A stretch of 64,000 nucleotides of DNA. Origin: Sphingobium yanoikuyae. Lineage in GTDB: Bacteria > Pseudomonadota > Alphaproteobacteria > Sphingomonadales > Sphingomonadaceae. Made by a program: the position numbers and the translations under genes. The notes beneath the pieces were generated by a model. It had not been told where the DNA came from. It worked only from the letters and a program-made list of their open reading frames with translations, and did no database searches. Of the stretch, positions 61,268 through 64,000 are shown piece after piece (the first letter of the stretch is position 1; every line of letters begins with the position of its first letter). The DNA lies in NCBI RefSeq assembly GCF_013001025.1, contig NZ_CP053021.1:4719001-4783000 (forward strand), read 5' to 3'.

Positions 61268-63703
61268 TCAGAATTTGCTGCGCAGGGTGACGCCGATGGT
61301 GCGGGGATCGCCGACGGTGGCGGTGACGAGACCGGTGTTCGCGACCGAGAGCGTGTCGACATAATCCTTGTCGAACAGGTTCTTGGCCCAGAGCGACAGG
61401 TCGATCAGGCCATCGTCCAGCCGCACGCCGATGCGGGCATTGGCGACGCCGTAGCTGGGCACCAGCGAGTAGCGGCTGTCCGACACGGCGGTGTAGTAGG
61501 AAGAGCGCCAGCTATAGTCGGCGCGGCCATAGAATTGCGCGTCGCCCCATTTGGTGGTGCCGAGCGGAATGGCGAAGTCGCCGCCCGCGCTCCACGACCA
61601 TTCGGGCACGCCCGACAGCGGCTTGCCGCTAAGGTCGGTCACCGCCGAGCCGCCGGTGGTCGGGTTCAGCGCCTCGACCGGGGTCGGGCCGTTCTTGAAG
61701 TCGACATAATAGGCGTCGGTATAGGCGAGCGAGGCGTTGAGATTGACATAGCGGCTGAGCGCCAGCGCACCGTCCAGTTCGAAGCCGCGCGCGCGCGCCT
61801 CGGGAATGTTGGTGATATAATTGCGGGTGCTGTTGGTGCCGACAATCTGTTCGGTGATCGCGGTCTGATAGTCGAAGATGTTGGTCCAGAAGGCGGCGGC
61901 GTTGAGCGTCGCCTTGCCGCCCCAGAACTGGCTCTTCACGCCCGCTTCGTAATTGTCGACCTTCTCGCCGCCGACATCGGGGCTGACCCCGGCCGGGATG
62001 TTGGTGAGGTTGAGGCCGCCCGACTTGTTGCCGCGCGAATAGGTGGCATAGACCAGCACGTCGGGCGTCACCTTGTAGGACAGGGTGGCCAGACCCGAGA
62101 GGCTGTTGTCGGTGAAGCCGGTCGAGTAGCTGGTGACGGGGCTGAGGCTGTTGCGCAGCGCGATCGCGGCGGTGCGCTGGGCCGCGGTCAGGCTGGAGAG
62201 ATCATTCCCCTCCGCCCACCACTGGCTGTAGCTGCCTTGCTTCTTCTCGTGCGTGTAGCGCAGGCCGAGCGTTAGCGAGAGGCTGTCGGGGATGATGGCG
62301 TAGCTGGCCTGGCCGAACAGCGCGGCGCTCTTGGTTTCCGGATTGGAGCTGGAGCGGGCGACGAAGCCGTTGACCGCCGCATTGCTGACCACCGGATCGG
62401 CATTGGGGAAGAGCCAGAGCGGGGCGTCCGGGCCATAGCCGGCGGCGCCCGACCCGTTGATGATCTGCCAGAAATAATAGGCGCCCAGCACATAGGAGAG
62501 GCGGGTGTCGCCATTGGAGGCGACGCGAAATTCCTGGCTGAACTGGCGCTGGTTATTTTCCTGATGGTTGAGCGTGTTGACCGAGAGCGAGGTGGCATCG
62601 CTGTCGTTGCGCGGATACCAGTTCCAGGCGCGATAGGCGGTGATGGAGCTGAGCGTGACCGGGCCGACATCCCAGTCGGCCTTGCCCGAAATGCCCCACT
62701 GATTCATGTTCGCCTGGAACTGGCCATCGACATCGACCTTGCGGGCGAAGGGATCGGTGGCGAGCGGCGTGTAGCCGGCGCGGGCGGCGCGGATCGCGAA
62801 ATTGTTCGCGATCGTGTTGCCGTCATCATAGGTGGTGAAGACGGTGCTGGGCAGGCGGACGCAGCAATTGAGCGTCTGCTTGGCATAGTCGCCGATCAGG
62901 CGCAGGCTGAAGCCCTCACCCTGGGTCAGCAGCAGCTGGCCGCGCGCGGTGAAATTGTCGTAATCATGGACTTTCTTGCCGTTATAGACATTGGTCAGGA
63001 AGCCGTCGCGATGGGTGTCGGCAATGCTGACGCGCACCGCCGCCCAGTCGGTGAGGCCTCCGGTGACCGAGCCGCGCACCTGATGGAAACCATAGTCGCC
63101 CAGCGTCGCTTCCACCTGGCCGCCGAAATCGAAGCTCGGCTGGCGGGTGGTGATGTTGATGGCGCCGGCGGTGGTGTTCTTGCCGAACAGCGTGCCCTGC
63201 GGCCCGCGCAGCACCTCGATCCGTTCAAGGTCGACCAGGTCGAACTGGCTGGCGCCGACGCGGCCATAATAGACATCGTCGATATAGACGCCGACGCCAT
63301 TTTCGAGGCCGTCATTGGTCAGCGCGACGTTGGAGCCGAGGCCGCGAATGTTGATGTTGGTGTTGCGCGGGTTGAAGCTGAACAGCTGGAGGCTGGGCGC
63401 GACCTGCTGCACGGCGGCGAGCGTATAGTCGCCGCGCTGTTCGACCAGATCGCCGCCGACGACCGAGAGGGCGACCGGCACGTCCTGCGCCTTTTCGGCG
63501 CGGCGGCGCGCGGTGACCAGGATGGGGGCGCCATAATCGCCTTCATCGACGGCCGCTTCGGGCGCGGGCGCAGGCGCCGCAGTGGCGGGTTCGTCGGCAG
63601 CATGAGCGGCGCTCGGCAACAGGCCGATGGCGACGCCGGCGAGCAGCAGGCGACGGACGGACTGGCCGTGCCGGGGTCGGCTGGGCGCGAGGACTTGGGA
63701 CAT
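61268..63703 (-). CDS. TonB-dependent outer-membrane receptor
   Basis: The protein has 811 residues from ATG 63703, with a signal peptide (RLLLAGVAIGLLPSAAHA). A TonB-box-like ILVTARRRAEKAQDVPVALS in parts is followed by the plug (VAPSLQLFSFNPRNTNINIRG in parts, EVLRGPQGTLFGKNTTAGAI) and a large barrel ending ITLR-type GVTLRSKF with the terminal Phe. It is of the sphingomonad type that takes up bulky organic compounds rather than iron. As the first gene of the cluster it probably brings sulfate esters into the periplasm. Confidence 0.92.
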   Translation of the reverse strand: MSQVLAPSRPRHGQSVRRLLLAGVAIGLLPSAAHAADEPATAAPAPAPEAAVDEGDYGAPILVTARRRAEKAQDVPVALSVVGGDLVEQRGDYTLAAVQQVAPSLQLFSFNPRNTNINIRGLGSNVALTNDGLENGVGVYIDDVYYGRVGASQFDLVDLERIEVLRGPQGTLFGKNTTAGAINITTRQPSFDFGGQVEATLGDYGFHQVRGSVTGGLTDWAAVRVSIADTHRDGFLTNVYNGKKVHDYDNFTARGQLLLTQGEGFSLRLIGDYAKQTLNCCVRLPSTVFTTYDDGNTIANNFAIRAARAGYTPLATDPFARKVDVDGQFQANMNQWGISGKADWDVGPVTLSSITAYRAWNWYPRNDSDATSLSVNTLNHQENNQRQFSQEFRVASNGDTRLSYVLGAYYFWQIINGSGAAGYGPDAPLWLFPNADPVVSNAAVNGFVARSSSNPETKSAALFGQASYAIIPDSLSLTLGLRYTHEKKQGSYSQWWAEGNDLSSLTAAQRTAAIALRNSLSPVTSYSTGFTDNSLSGLATLSYKVTPDVLVYATYSRGNKSGGLNLTNIPAGVSPDVGGEKVDNYEAGVKSQFWGGKATLNAAAFWTNIFDYQTAITEQIVGTNSTRNYITNIPEARARGFELDGALALSRYVNLNASLAYTDAYYVDFKNGPTPVEALNPTTGGSAVTDLSGKPLSGVPEWSWSAGGDFAIPLGTTKWGDAQFYGRADYSWRSSYYTAVSDSRYSLVPSYGVANARIGVRLDDGLIDLSLWAKNLFDKDYVDTLSVANTGLVTATVGDPRTIGVTLRSKF

Positions 63704-63711
63704 GAAAAGGC

Positions 63712-63870
63712 TTACTCCCTGAATTTCTTGTCTGTTCTGCTTGTGGGCTGCGGACGCAGGGCATCGTCGCGCACGGCATTCAGGCCGTAGAGCGCGGCGG
63801 CCGCCTGGAGCAGCGACACGGAATAGGCTGGGTGCGGCGACGCGCGTCGGCCGCGAGCTTCCACGGGCAT
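63712..63870 (-). CDS. possible leader peptide upstream of the receptor
   Basis: A 52-residue frame, ATG 63870 to TAA 63712, ends 8 bp before the receptor start. GGGGGG lies at a fair distance before the ATG. The peptide reads MPVEARGRRASPHPAYSVSL, then LQAAAALYGLNAV, and has no known domain. It may be a translated leader that couples to or regulates the receptor gene, or it may be non-coding. Upstream to the window end (63871-64000) I see nothing else to name. Confidence 0.35.
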   Translation of the reverse strand: MPVEARGRRASPHPAYSVSLLQAAAALYGLNAVRDDALRPQPTSRTDKKFRE

Positions 63871-64000
63871 GCGATCCCCCCTTTCCCGCACGACGCATCG
63901 GCGGAGGACGGGCGGATGGAGGCGCGCTGAGAAGCAGCGCGCTGCGTGGCGGGCGTCAGGCCCTAGATTTCAGATGGATGGCACATCGTTTCATTCCCCA

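Overview
The window reads as a chromosomal segment of a high-GC alphaproteobacterium of the order Sphingomonadales, most likely Sphingobium or a close relative. This is inferred from the serC-serA and hisZ-purA arrangement, a crtY-crtI-crtB carotenoid cluster, several TonB-dependent receptors, dense ATGA/TGATG gene overlaps, and families of palindromic intergenic repeats. No phage, transposase, plasmid or CRISPR sequence was seen. Almost all of the window is ordinary core or metabolic DNA.

Layout. 1-5.1 kb: the tail of a possible outer-membrane receptor, a DUF1294 membrane protein, tRNA-Thr(GGU), a small basic protein, an Xaa-Pro aminopeptidase, oligopeptidase B and a thioesterase. 5.1-13.4 kb: a vitamin B12 uptake and salvage locus, with a BtuF-like binding protein facing a cobalamin riboswitch and then btuB, DUF1636, cobT, cobC, cobS, cobD, cbiB and cobU. 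13.4-16.7 kb: dapD, a HAD nucleotidase, a LOG-like protein and an extensin-type lipoprotein. 16.8-23.5 kb: serC (with a structured leader), serA, hisZ and purA, plus an esterase and a 60-residue helix-turn-helix protein. 23.5-29.7 kb: a GH43 enzyme, a flavin reductase, two dicarboxylate symporters flanking a bestrophin-like channel, and pdxH. 29.8-36.5 kb: a DnaJ-type co-chaperone, then the YihY-fabI-aroC operon, then a structured RNA plus terminator in front of an SLC13-type permease, then a PhzF protein. 36.5-42.7 kb: a serine hydrolase, recQ, a DUF442-type protein and a cobalt/nickel efflux pair (dmeR-dmeF) with a G-tract operator.

42.7-47.3 kb: crtY-crtI-LOG-crtB, which would take geranylgeranyl diphosphate to beta-carotene. 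The crtB start codon lies inside a palindromic repeat. 47.4-52.3 kb: glnK-amtB behind a near-perfect sigma-54 promoter with an upstream dyad, DUF924, tldD, a zinc-finger protein and tRNA-Val(UAC). 52.3-57.0 kb: an unusual winged-helix regulator, a D-amino-acid transaminase, rpoN and lptB. rpoN supplies the sigma factor for the nearby glnK promoter. 57.1-64 kb: arylsulfatase, TauD-type dioxygenase, GPH-type transporter and TonB-dependent receptor, probably a sulfate-ester scavenging cluster.

The least explained signals are non-coding. They are the structured RNA at 33663-33806, a 59-bp element with 83% identity at 40369 and 54505 that carries a conserved 10-residue reading frame, the repeat-borne crtB start, and a helically phased GCGACA series at 41942-42125. 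No convincingly new multi-gene system was found.
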